Positions 26,901-30,848 of a stretch of DNA of 30,848 nt are shown piece by piece. The stretch covers positions 1 through 30,848 of the forward strand of contig DATLNC010000075.1 in the NCBI GenBank assembly GCA_035536935.1, given 5' to 3'. Source of the DNA: DATMER01 sp035536935 (GTDB taxonomy: Bacteria; Acidobacteriota; Thermoanaerobaculia; Multivoradales; UBA5704). The notes below the pieces were generated by a model. That model had not been told where the DNA came from, did not search any database, and saw only the letters and a program-made list of their open reading frames with translations. Positions within the stretch are counted from its first letter, which is position 1, and every line of letters starts with the position of its first letter. The position numbers and the translations under genes were made by a program.

Positions 26901-29900
26901 CCGCGCCGGCTGCGAGGGGAGCCCGTTCCCTTCGATCCCGCTTTCAATCCAGTACTTCTGGCGCTCGAAGGGGTAGGTCGGCAGCGGCACCCGGCGCCGG
27001 CGCTCGCCCGGGTAGAGGCGGCTCCAGTCGATCGGAACGCCGGCGAGCCACAGGCGTCCGAGCGCTCCGAGGAGCACCTCGCCGTCCTCGGCAGTTTCCC
27101 GGGGGTGGCGAGTCGATGCCACCACCCGTTCCGTCTGGCGGCGCGCCAGGGTCGTGAGCGCGTTGCCCGGGCCCACTTCCAAGAGGACGCGACCCTCCTC
27201 GCGCAGCAGCTCGGCAACGCCGTCGGCGAAGCGCACGGGAGCGCGCAGGTGGAGCGACCAGTAGGCCGGATCGGTCGCCTGCTCTGGGGTGATCCAGGTG
27301 CCGGTCACATTCGAGATGAAGGGCAGGCGCGGCGCCGCGGGGCGGACCTTCGCGACCTCCGCCGCGAAGCGCTCGCGGACCGGCTCCATCATGGGCGAGT
27401 GGAAGGCGTGCGAGGTGTGGAGGCGCCGGCAGCCGACGCCGTCCTCCGTGAGCCGCCTCTCCAACTCCTTGACGGCCTCGAAGGGACCGGCGACCACCGA
27501 GCGCCCGGGCTCGTTGACGGCGGCGATCGAGAGGTCGGCGCCGAGAACGAGCTCCTCTTCGGGGAGCGCCACGGCGAGCATGGCTCCCGGAGGCATCTCC
27601 TGCATGAGCTTGCCGCGCAGGGCGACGAGGCGCAGGGCGTCCTCGAAGGAGAAGACGGTGGCCAGGCAGGCGGCCACGTACTCACCGATGCTGTGGCCGA
27701 GCAGGGCGGCGGGAGTCACTCCCCAGGCCATCCACTGCTGAGCGAGGGCGTATTCGAAGGCGAAGAGCGCGGGCTGCGCGATCTCCGTCTGCAGGAGCCG
27801 CTCCTCGGAGAGAAGGTCGATCCGGAGGATCTCCGACGCGCGGTCGGTCCAGCGGCGGAAGACCGGCTCCTCCTCGTAGAGGCCGCGGCCCATGCCCGGG
27901 TATTGCGAGCCCTGGCCGGAGAAGAGGAAGGCGACCGACCGCGTGCCCGGCTCGGCGCGCCCGGTCTCCCCCCGGCTCCAGCCCGCAGCATCGCGGCAGA
28001 CCACGATGCGGCGCTCCGGGAAGGCCTGCCGGCCGGTGCCGAGCGTCCAGGCAATGTCGGCGAGATCGTGCCGCTCCAGATGCGGAACGAGGCGCTCCGT
28101 GGCTGCGTCGAGCGCCTCCTCGCTGCGCGCCGAGAGCACGAGCAGGTGGCGCTTCCGCGCCGAGGGGGAGGCGCCGACGAGCTGCGGCGCCTCTTCGAGC
28201 ACCACGTGGGCGTTGGTGCCGCCGATGCCGAACGAGGAGACGCCCGCCCGCCGCGGCGTCCCGTTCGCCTTCCAGGGGGCGAGCGCGGCGTTGACGTAGA
28301 GCCCCCCCCCGAAATGGATCTGAGGGTTGGGCTCGCGGAAGTGGAGGGACGGGGGGATCTGCCCGTGCTCCAGCGAGAGCACGGTCTTGATCAGGCCGGC
28401 CACGCCGGCCGCCGTGTCCAGATGGCCGACGTTCGTCTTGACCGAGCCGAGCGCGCAGGGTGTGGAAATCACCTGCGTCAGAGCGGCGATCTCGATCGGA
28501 TCGCCGACCGGGGTGCCGGTGCCATGCGCCTCGACGTAGGAGATCGTCGCAGGCTCGATGCCGGCCACCGCGAGAGCCTCCGAGATCACCTCGGCCTGGC
28601 CGGTGACGCTGGGGGCCGTGTAGCCGACCTTGTCCGAGCCGTCGTTGTTGACCGCGGTGCCCAGGACCACGGCGCGGATCGTGTCGCCCGCGGCTTGCGC
28701 ATCGGCGAGGCGCTTGAGCACCACGGCCCCCACGCCGCCGCCGAACACGGTCCCCCCGGCCCCGGCGTCGAAGGCCCGGCAGTGGCCGTCCGGCGAAGCG
28801 ATCGAGCCCTCCTGGTAGAGATAGCCCAGGCGGGTGCCGAGGGGCAGAGACGACGCGCCCGCGACCGCCACGTCGCATTCGCCCGCGAGCAGGCTCTGGC
28901 AGGCGTGGTGGACCGCGACGAGACCCGTCGAGCAGGCGCTCTGCACGCTGTAGCTCGGCCCCTTGAGGTTCAGCTTGTAGGAGACGCGGGTGGCGAGCGA
29001 GTCAGGGGCGTTGCCGATCAGCACCTGCAGCGGATCGACGGAGGTGCGCACCTCCTCGTCGTGCGCCAGGTGGTGAAGCAGGTAGGTCGAGAGCGCGGTA
29101 CCCGCGAAGACACCGACCGATCGGGCCGAGGGATCGTGACCTGCGTCCTCCAGAGCCTCCCACGCAACTTCTAAAAACAGGCGCTGCTGCGGGTCGAGGA
29201 TCTCGGCCTCGCGGTGGCTCAGGCCGAAGAACTGCGCGTCGAAGCGGTCGTAGCCGTCCGGCATGGAGACGGCGGGCACGTGCCGGGAGTCCTTGGCGAG
29301 CGCGGCCCCGTTCAACTCCTCGTCCGACAAGCGGCGGATCGACTCGACGCCGCCCGCGAGGTTCTCCCAGAAGCGCTCCAGGTCCTCGGCTCCCGGGAAA
29401 CGGCCGCTCATGCCGACAATCGCGATGCGGCGGTCCCGGTGGTCGAGCCGGCGCGCCAGGGCGCGATCGAGGCTGGGCTCCGGCTTCGTACCCACGAGGA
29501 AACCGGCGAGGGCCGAGACGGTAGGGAAGCGGAACAGGTCCACCAGCCGCAGCTCCCGGCCGCGCTCGCCCAGGATCTCCCGAAGCTGCGAGAGCAGGCG
29601 GGGCATCAGCAGCGAGTGGCCGCCCAGGTCGAAGAAGTTGTCGGTGCTGCCGATGCGCTCGACGCCGAGCACCTCCTGCCAGGCGCGGGCGATGGCGCGC
29701 TCGGTCTCGCTGCGCGGCTCCTCGAACCGCGCCGGAGCCTCCTTCCGGGCGTCTGGCGAGGGGAGGGCCTTGAGGTCGAGCTTGCCGTTGGGCGTCAGCG
29801 GCCAGGCCTCCACCTGGACGAAGGCCGAGGGCACCATGGGCTCGGGCAGGTGAGCGCGCAGATGCTCGCGCAGCTCTGCCGCGGACGCTTCGCCCAGGTG

Positions 29901-30848
29901 ATAGGCGACGAGCCTCGGGCCGTCCTGCACCACGATCCGGCTCTCGCGCACCCTGGGGTGCCGGTCGAGGACCGCCTGGATCTCCCCCGGCTCGATGCGG
30001 ACGCCGCGGATCTTGACCTGGTGGTCGAGGCGGCCGAGGTACTCGACCTCGCCGTCCGGGAGGAAGCGCGCCAGGTCGCCGGTGCGGTAGAGCCGCGAGC
30101 CCCCCTCGAGGCCGAAAAGACCGCCGAAGGGATCCGGCACGAAGCGGTCGGCCGTGAGGTCCGGCCGCTTCAGGTAGCCGCGGGCCACCTGCACGCCGCC
30201 GATGCACAGCTCGCCGGCGACGCCGGCCGGCATCTCGCGCAACCCGGCGTCGAGCAGGTGGATCCGGGTGTTGGCGACCGGGCGTCCGATCGGCACCCGG
30301 CCCTCGCCGGGCTCGCAGGTATGCCAGGTGACCTCCACCGCCGCCTCGGTCGGACCGTAGAGGTTGTGCAGCTCGACGCCGGGCGCCCCCACCCGGGCGA
30401 AGAAGCGGTCCGCCAGCTCGGCCGGCAGCGCCTCACCGCTGGCGATCACCCGCCGCAGCGTCGCGCAACGCTCCAGCCCCTCCTGCTCCAGGAAAACCTG
30501 CAGCATCGACGGCACGAAGTGCAGGACCGTGATCCCCTCCCGCTCGATGGTGTCCAGGAGGTATGCGGGGTCCTGGTGGCCGCCCGGACGCGCCATCACC
30601 AGGCGAGCCCCGGCGATCAGCGGCCAGAAGAGCTCCCACACCGAGACGTCGAAGCTGTACGGCGTCTTCTGCAGCACCCGGTCCTCGGGCGTCAAGCCGT
30701 GGGCCCGCTGAATCCAGAGCAGGCGGTTGACGATGCCCCGGTGGGAGTTGACCGCGCCCTTGGGCCGCCCGGTCGAGCCCGAGGTGAAGATCGCGTATGC
30801 CGCGTGCCGCGGCTCCACCCGGACCGGCTCGACCGCTCCCTCCGCCTC
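11910..30848 (-). CDS. Hybrid NRPS/PKS megasynthase, 5' end beyond the window
   Basis: A frame of about 6,312 codons, open at the right edge: ten in-frame codons lie upstream of the GTG at 30818 and the first visible residues are mid-A-domain, so the true start is outside. Domain order is A(partial)-PCP, KS-AT-carrier, C-A-PCP, A-PCP, C-A-PCP, C-A-PCP, C-A-PCP, and the first 66 or so residues of another C domain before a TAG. Each carrier has GGHSL with the phosphopantetheine Ser; each complete C domain has HH.xSDG. There are no epimerisation, methyl-transfer or ketoreductase domains. A-pocket residues suggest Ser, (malonyl), Gly, Ser, Ser, Gly and a Gln-like residue. It is cytosolic and needs a phosphopantetheinyl transferase, which is not in the window, nor is an MbtH-like gene. 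Joined to 8205-11906 it would exceed 7,540 residues. Confidence 0.95.
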   Translation of the reverse strand, partial: EAEGAVEPVRVEPRHAAYAIFTSGSTGRPKGAVNSHRGIVNRLLWIQRAHGLTPEDRVLQKTPYSFDVSVWELFWPLIAGARLVMARPGGHQDPAYLLDTIEREGITVLHFVPSMLQVFLEQEGLERCATLRRVIASGEALPAELADRFFARVGAPGVELHNLYGPTEAAVEVTWHTCEPGEGRVPIGRPVANTRIHLLDAGLREMPAGVAGELCIGGVQVARGYLKRPDLTADRFVPDPFGGLFGLEGGSRLYRTGDLARFLPDGEVEYLGRLDHQVKIRGVRIEPGEIQAVLDRHPRVRESRIVVQDGPRLVAYHLGEASAAELREHLRAHLPEPMVPSAFVQVEAWPLTPNGKLDLKALPSPDARKEAPARFEEPRSETERAIARAWQEVLGVERIGSTDNFFDLGGHSLLMPRLLSQLREILGERGRELRLVDLFRFPTVSALAGFLVGTKPEPSLDRALARRLDHRDRRIAIVGMSGRFPGAEDLERFWENLAGGVESIRRLSDEELNGAALAKDSRHVPAVSMPDGYDRFDAQFFGLSHREAEILDPQQRLFLEVAWEALEDAGHDPSARSVGVFAGTALSTYLLHHLAHDEEVRTSVDPLQVLIGNAPDSLATRVSYKLNLKGPSYSVQSACSTGLVAVHHACQSLLAGECDVAVAGASSLPLGTRLGYLYQEGSIASPDGHCRAFDAGAGGTVFGGGVGAVVLKRLADAQAAGDTIRAVVLGTAVNNDGSDKVGYTAPSVTGQAEVISEALAVAGIEPATISYVEAHGTGTPVGDPIEIAALTQVISTPCALGSVKTNVGHLDTAAGVAGLIKTVLSLEHGQIPPSLHFREPNPQIHFGGGLYVNAALAPWKANGTPRRAGVSSFGIGGTNAHVVLEEAPQLVGASPSARKRHLLVLSARSEEALDAATERLVPHLERHDLADIAWTLGTGRQAFPERRIVVCRDAAGWSRGETGRAEPGTRSVAFLFSGQGSQYPGMGRGLYEEEPVFRRWTDRASEILRIDLLSEERLLQTEIAQPALFAFEYALAQQWMAWGVTPAALLGHSIGEYVAACLATVFSFEDALRLVALRGKLMQEMPPGAMLAVALPEEELVLGADLSIAAVNEPGRSVVAGPFEAVKELERRLTEDGVGCRRLHTSHAFHSPMMEPVRERFAAEVAKVRPAAPRLPFISNVTGTWITPEQATDPAYWSLHLRAPVRFADGVAELLREEGRVLLEVGPGNALTTLARRQTERVVASTRHPRETAEDGEVLLGALGRLWLAGVPIDWSRLYPGERRRRVPLPTYPFERQKYWIESGIEGNGLPSQPARRAAGSIAEELRSLSERLEDDPIAAAKRLQELAQALIASREAPHPRPATRARHARPRLQTAFVAPRDPAEREIAALWQDLLGVDEIGIDDDFFALGGHSLLGTQLLSRLNRAFEVKLPLDALFDAPTVAGLAVRLREEKPRPSAPLLAPTGAKTAPLSFAQERLWFLDRLQPGSSAYNIPAVLRLTGDLDLGALRRSFIEVVRRHGALRTVFVDGADGPMQVVKPPSPVPLPVMDLSNLPDQETTLRIAQEVGRPFDLAHGPVFRLLLLRHGDRDHTLIANIHHIASDGWSIGLLVREVTALYEAFLQGLASPLPELPVQYADFAVWQRSWLSGPALDEQLDYWRRELAGAPPLLQLPADRPRPAVESYRGATLAFPLADEAAAAVHSLARKAGATRFMVLLAAFQTLLHRWSGSEDLLVGSPVANRNRMEIEGLIGLFVNILVFRLRLSGEESFLAILERVRATTVAGQEHQDLPFELLVQDLGVERSLAHNPLFQVMLALLNPPDGELRASGLALAPAEWPSTTAKFDLTLSLVEAGDGFAGSVEYATDLYDDSTVRRFLAHFEALLAGAAAEPEARVSAVALLGETERRQLLETGTGPRLELAEETVVSLFRRQVQRVPEATAVSQGTERLTYAELDERSDRLAARFEKGNIVGIALERTPEMVVAVLAVLKSGGAWVSVDPSHPRERQAMVLETARPHAVITEAGLEVTDGSARAGDLAYVIFTSGSTGRPKGVQVPQTALVSLLLSMSREPGLTGSDTLLAVTTLTFDIAVLELLLPLVVGARIELASREDAADGLRLRRLLETSGATVLQATPATWRMLLDAGWEGADRLKALCGGEALTPDLAARLLPRVGSLWNMYGPTETTIWSAARRVTEDDVAVGRAIANTRLYVLDRQAEPVPLGVPGELCIAGLGLARSYLDAPDLTAERFVPDPLTEEPGARMYRTGDLARWRGGGRIELLGRIDFQVKLRGFRIEPGEIEAALSAHESVQQAVVGLRGSRLVAWVVADEASADELRGFLNARLPEYMVPSAFMALPTLPLNTNGKVDRRALPEPEAVAQEDYVAPRNPTEEQIAALWSSLLRVERVGAGDNFFDLGGHSLLATQLVSHLRASFGVELPVRQLFETPQLSQLAEVVQAAAPAAPPPPIRPELSAADRQQLLVWNDTSVDFRTEACLHELITEQAARTPETVAVVFEGHQLTYRELDQAAGRLAAYLRSLGVGPEVLVGIAAERSLGLVVGLLAILKAGGAYVPLDPDYPAARLAGMLEDAAVPVLLTQSHLLERLPEHGAWVVLLDGEVPEAGALAPIRREPSRLDPRQAAYAIFTSGSTGRPKGAVNEHRGIVNRLLWMQQEYRLSSEDRVLQKTPFSFDVSVWELFWPLITGARLIVARPGGHQDPAYLVDTIEREGITTLHFVPSMLQVFLEEKGLERLSCLRRVIASGEALPAPLADRFFSRLGTLGVKLHNLYGPTEAAVDVTFHSCRRGEPRVPIGRPIANTRIHLVDAGWHEVPVGASGELCIGGVQVGRGYLGRPDLTADRFVPDPFGDFFDQSGSRLYRTGDLARFLPDGEIEYLGRLDHQVKIRGVRMELGEIEEALARHPSVREAVVVVQGEGVDRYLTAFVVPPIPEGFAGLREHLRGRLPEAMVPAAYVFLETMPLSPNGKADRKVLSRIEPERVAGPWTAPRTSTEERLAAIWAGLLGVEHVGENDSFFDLGGHSLMGTRVVSRVREAFGVELPLNALFEAPTVAAFAARIDAARFEAGSPEVVVEEAPLLPGVIEAPLSFAQERLWFLDRLQPGSSAYNITAVLRLTGRLDVRALRRSFDEIVRRHGPLRTTFTEVQGEPRQRVSPATPISLPVVDLSGLPERRRKEETDRRTAAEVARPFDLIRGPLLRIHLLRQGPGNHTLVVVVHHIVSDGWSMGVLVQETTVLYESFLSGLPSPLPELPIQYAEFAAWQRDWLTGPLLEEHLGYWRRELAQAPALVEVPTDRPRPAVQSYRGDVITLDLPATVMGSVRKLARRGGATPFMVLLATFQALLHRESGSNDVLVGSPIANRNRVEVEGLIGLFVNTLVFRLRYRGEESFLDVLDRVRAASLGAYAHQDLPFEVLVDALAIPRSLAHNPLFQVMLVLQNAPPGELRAPGLTLGLLEVANRTAKVDLTLTLDGTAEGLVGTLEYATDLYDEATVRRLLVHFENLLAGVVEDPHRSLSGLNLLSENERRQLLLWNDTAVEYPDACLQELLAAQAERTPDAVAVVFEGERLTYAGLHREAGRLAAHLRSLGVGPEVLVGIAAERSLEMIVGLLGILQAGGAYVPIDPGYPAERLAGMIEDAGVPVLLTQSHLLDRLPEHGAWVVLLDQEIPATVPPAEPVQVKPGHAAYAIFTSGSTGRPKGAVNSHRGIVNRLLWMQQEYGLTPHDRVLQKTPFSFDVSVWEFFWPLITGARLIIARPDGHQDPAYLVDTIVREGITTLHFVPSMLQVFAEQDGLERCANLRRVMASGEALPADLASRFLSRLGGVELHNLYGPTEAAVDVTYHACRPGEARVPIGRPVANTRIHLLDSSGQEVPVGVAGELCIGGVQVGRGYLNRPDLTADRFTPDPFGEVFGLRGARFYRTGDLARWLTNGEVEYLGRIDHQVKIRGVRIELGEIESTLCRHPEVREAVVLTHGQGADRALVAYLVPPLPEGAAGLREHLQASLPEAMVPSAFVFLRSMPLSPNGKVDRKALARIEPERETAAFVMPRTLLEERLVGIWSELLGAERVGAEDHFFHLGGHSLMAMRLVSRVRETFGVELPLREVFEAPTLAGLAARIGAVGVFGSFQEVQDAPLSAGATKAPLSFSQERIWFLDRLQPGAAVYNIPFAMQLRGALQPEALAATFREIARRHEALRTGFEEAEGRPVQVISGEAELEMPLIDLSGLPEPARQPELERLAHEEAGRPFDLRRPPLLRVRTIRLSAAEHALLATIHHIVSDGWSSGVLVNEVAALYAAFAEGRPSPLPDLPLQYADFAVWQRGWLAGEVLEQELAHWRGALAGASMVLDLPADHPRLPVQRHHGRILPISLPAALAEPVRALALSEGATFFMALLGGFATLLHRYSGQEDFLVGTPVAGRNRKEVEPLIGCFVNTLALRTYFDGRPSLRELLGRLRSVTLDAYAHQDLPFERLVEELHAERDLSRSPLFQVMFVLQNAPQGAMELPGITLEPIRVSSGAARFDLTLALVEGDGDLEGVLEYDADLFEETTAHRLATHLQALLSAASAEPEARVSELAFLGEAERRQLLEAGDGLRLELPALSEDNTVISLFQRQVRRAPEAPAVTQGAEHLTYAELDKRSDRLAARLRSQGVGPESLVGIALERTPGMVVAVLAVLKSGGAYVPLDPSHPRERLALILEAARPRVVLTEIGELPEAGIQPVAGDLAYVIFTSGSTGRPKGVQVTQRALVSFLLSMSREPGLCESDVMLAVTTLSFDIAGLELLLPLIVGARVEIASREDAADGLRLRRLLPEATVLQATPATWRMLLDAGWEGDRRLKALCGGEALPADLAVRLLPRVDSLWNMYGPTETTIWSATRQVTGNDVAVGGAIANTRLYVLDRGAGLAPLGVPGELCIGGGGLARGYLDAPHLTAERFVPDPFADEPGARMYRTGDLVRWREEGRIEFLGRIDFQVKLRGFRIELGEIEAALCTHDRVRQAVAGLRDDGGSPRLVAWLVADEGSSDELRAFLRARLPEYMIPSTFMVLPALPLNPNGKVDRKALPEPEAEARAEYVAPRNATEELLAAIWSEVLGIEGVEREERVERVGAEDSFFELGGHSLLGTQVVSRVREELRVELPLRAVFESPTLSALARRVEDLRRKGPAGGPPRIEPLSRERPREGALAVSFSQQRLWFLDRLEPGRATYNIPLALRLEGPLDTGALEAALHEIVRRHEALRTTFTAVDGRPYQLVHEPGPAGLPLCDLSGLEPEERAVESRLRVAEEARTPFSLERGPLVRTTLLRLGDAEHVLLLTLHHIVSDGWSVPIYLREMTSLYEQNTTGKPAMLPELPVQYADFAHWQRRWLQGETLEAELAHWRERLQGLPPLLELPTDRPRPAVRSWRGATRRLIFEGGLARSLHSTARRLGATPFMVMLSAFAALLHRYSSQESFAVGVPVAGRNRVEIEPLIGFFVNTLVLRCDVTGETEVRALVERLREQVLDADAHQDVPFEKLVEELSPGRSLSHSPLFQVMLAFQNLAREDFEPRELKVTPIDAANGTSKFDLTLSVLADEDRMVFALEHSTELFDGATLDRLGGHLVRLLEGALAAPELQVADLPLLSLEEERQLVQWNETAVAHPTDVCLHELVEAQVKRSPERQAVTFEGRSLTYRELDRAADRLALRLRNAGTRSETVVGVLAERSLEMVVALLAVLKAGGAYLPLDPDYPADRLAFMIADSRVPVVLAQESLLEALPVREARVLPLAGAAEAAEEVQRSGAKGIPESLAYVIYTSGSTGRPKGTMVPHRSILNHMLWMQSTFPLEPSDRVLQKTSFSFDASVWEFLAPLFAGATLVMAPPGAQRDPAALARSIQESGATILQVVPSLLRAMLDGGWLDGCRSLRRVYCGGEELTEDIVADFFRVSEAELHNLYGPTETASETTFWTCERDGRRGSVPIGRPVPNTRLHIVDPRLRPVPVGVPGELLIGGVQVSRGYLARPELTAERFVPDPFSGEPGARLYRTGDRVERRPDGAAEFLGRVDFQIKIRGFRIELGEVESALLAIPGIAEAAVLALGEGADKRLVAYVSGPLRSEEIRASLKARLPSFQVPSGIVVLDALPLSPNGKVDRKALARIEPPAAAERELVAPRTPAEEMLTGVWGELLGLENVGVEDQFFELGGHSLLATRLASRVRELFGVEIPLRDIFETPTPAGLALRIEAARISGGPPAPPLVPGMGEDRFRARLSFAQERLWFLDRLQPGSAFYNVPFALRISGALDPAVFAAALAEIVRRHDALRTTFTDAAGEP
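12180..15275 (-). other. Module C-A(Gln-like?)-PCP
   Basis: C domain about 15275-13960 with LHHIVSDGWS, A domain about 13900-12430, PCP about 12380-12190 with Ser at 12288-12290. The A-pocket reads D-A-W-Q-Y-G-L-S-E-K. This is closest to some Gln-type codes (DAWQ.GL) but differs at two later positions, so the substrate is uncertain. Confidence 0.8.
15340..18390 (-). other. Module C-A(Gly)-PCP
   Basis: C domain about 18390-17070 with IHHIVSDGWS, A domain about 17000-15640, PCP about 15600-15370 with Ser at 15462-15464. The A-pocket reads D-I-L-Q-L-G-M-I-W-K, one change from the Gly code DILQLGLIWK. The A domain is close to that of the module at 23480-26455 in both protein and DNA sequence. 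Confidence 0.85.
18450..21550 (-). other. Module C-A(Ser)-PCP
   Basis: C domain about 21550-20260 with VHHIVSDGWS, A domain about 20190-18720, PCP about 18660-18480 with Ser at 18564-18566. The A-pocket reads D-V-W-H-M-S-L-V-D-K, near the Ser code DVWHLSLVDK. The PCP motif is EDHFFHLGGHSL, with His where Asp or Ala is usual. Confidence 0.85.
21620..23430 (-). other. Module A(Ser)-PCP without a C domain
   Basis: The preceding PCP (Ser at 23592-23594) is followed by an Ala/Pro-rich linker and then directly by RQQLLVWNDT, the short segment that normally ends a C domain and leads into an A domain. No SFAQERLWFL or HHxxxDG motif lies between. A domain about 23360-21890, PCP about 21830-21640 with Ser at 21735-21737. 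The A-pocket D-V-W-H-I-S-L-V-D-K indicates Ser. Confidence 0.88.
23480..26455 (-). other. Module C-A(Gly)-PCP
   Basis: C domain about 26455-25150 with IHHIASDGWS, A domain about 25080-23740, PCP about 23700-23490 with Ser at 23592-23594. The A-pocket D-I-L-Q-L-G-M-I-W-K indicates Gly. Compared with its sister at 15640-17000, the A domain has a shortened segment before VGIALERTP (RFEKGNIVGI in place of LRSQGVGPESLVGI). Confidence 0.85.
26500..29440 (-). other. PKS module KS-AT(malonyl)-carrier
   Basis: KS about 29430-28200 has the active Cys in QSACSTGL (28932-28934) and both His in EAHGTGTPVGDP and NVGHLDTAAG. AT about 27940-27000 has GHSIGEY (Ser at 27690-27692) and HAFH (27399-27410), the signature for malonyl-CoA. 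A short post-AT linker with no reductive domain leads to a carrier with DDDFFALGGHSL (Ser at 26607-26609), a PCP-like signature. The expected result is a two-carbon extension leaving a beta-keto group. Confidence 0.92.
29560..30848 (-). other. Module A(Ser, 5' truncated by window)-PCP
   Basis: The visible part starts just before the A3 motif TSGSTGRPKG. The A-pocket D-V-W-H-I-S-L-V-E-K is close to Ser codes. PCP with DNFFDLGGHSLLM, Ser at 29613-29615, then directly the KS. Confidence 0.85.

Overview
This is a GC-rich bacterial window. It holds a short block of housekeeping genes (about 1-2380) followed by a specialised-metabolism region in which every gene reads on the minus strand (about 2500-30848). 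The taxon cannot be fixed from sequence alone. The GC content, a HemA/HemX-type pair, and a precursor peptide with a leader of the LNKETLRNL type (common in Acidobacteriota and Bacteroidota) next to a giant NRPS/PKS make an acidobacterial or similar soil or sediment bacterium my best guess, at low confidence.

Layout, left to right. Positions 1-39 hold the first 13 codons of a probable glutamyl-tRNA reductase (minus). 39-863 is a CcsA/HemX-like membrane protein (minus). A divergent intergenic region follows, then purA (946-2277, plus) and tRNA-Lys(TTT) at 2302-2377. After a 157-bp non-coding stretch with two inverted repeats comes a compact minus-strand operon, listed here in transcription order: class I aminotransferase (5842-7056), BacA-like prephenate decarboxylase (5057-5821), FGE/SUMF-fold protein (4302-5060), sulfite-oxidase-fold molybdopterin protein (3674-4285), DUF2000 protein (3226-3681), AroQ chorismate mutase with a complete active site (2787-3218), and a small Cys-rich RiPP precursor resembling class I lanthipeptide precursors (2535-2726). 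A 244-bp non-coding region with direct repeats (7057-7300) separates this from the upstream block, which is a secreted protein with two SnoaL/DUF4440-like domains (7301-8194) behind the NRPS/PKS.

The NRPS/PKS fills 8205-30848 and runs off the right edge with its reading frame open. In synthesis order the visible part is A(partial, Ser)-PCP; KS-AT(malonyl)-carrier; C-A(Gly)-PCP; A(Ser)-PCP with no C domain; C-A(Ser)-PCP; C-A(Gly)-PCP; C-A(Gln-like?)-PCP; C-A(unassigned)-PCP-TE. An in-frame TAG at 11910-11912 interrupts the last C domain. The same reading frame continues on the other side, so the final module and thioesterase are either cut off, made separately, made by readthrough, or intact with a base-calling error here.

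How the parts may work together (inference): chorismate mutase makes prephenate, the BacA-like enzyme decarboxylates it without aromatising, and the aminotransferase converts the keto acid to a dihydrotyrosine-like amino acid. That chemistry is known from bacilysin and aeruginosin pathways. The NRPS may use this building block, with the molybdopterin and FGE-fold proteins as possible tailoring enzymes. The combination of this supply operon, a RiPP-like precursor and a hybrid megasynthase with a missing C domain and an amber codon is the most unusual aspect of the window.
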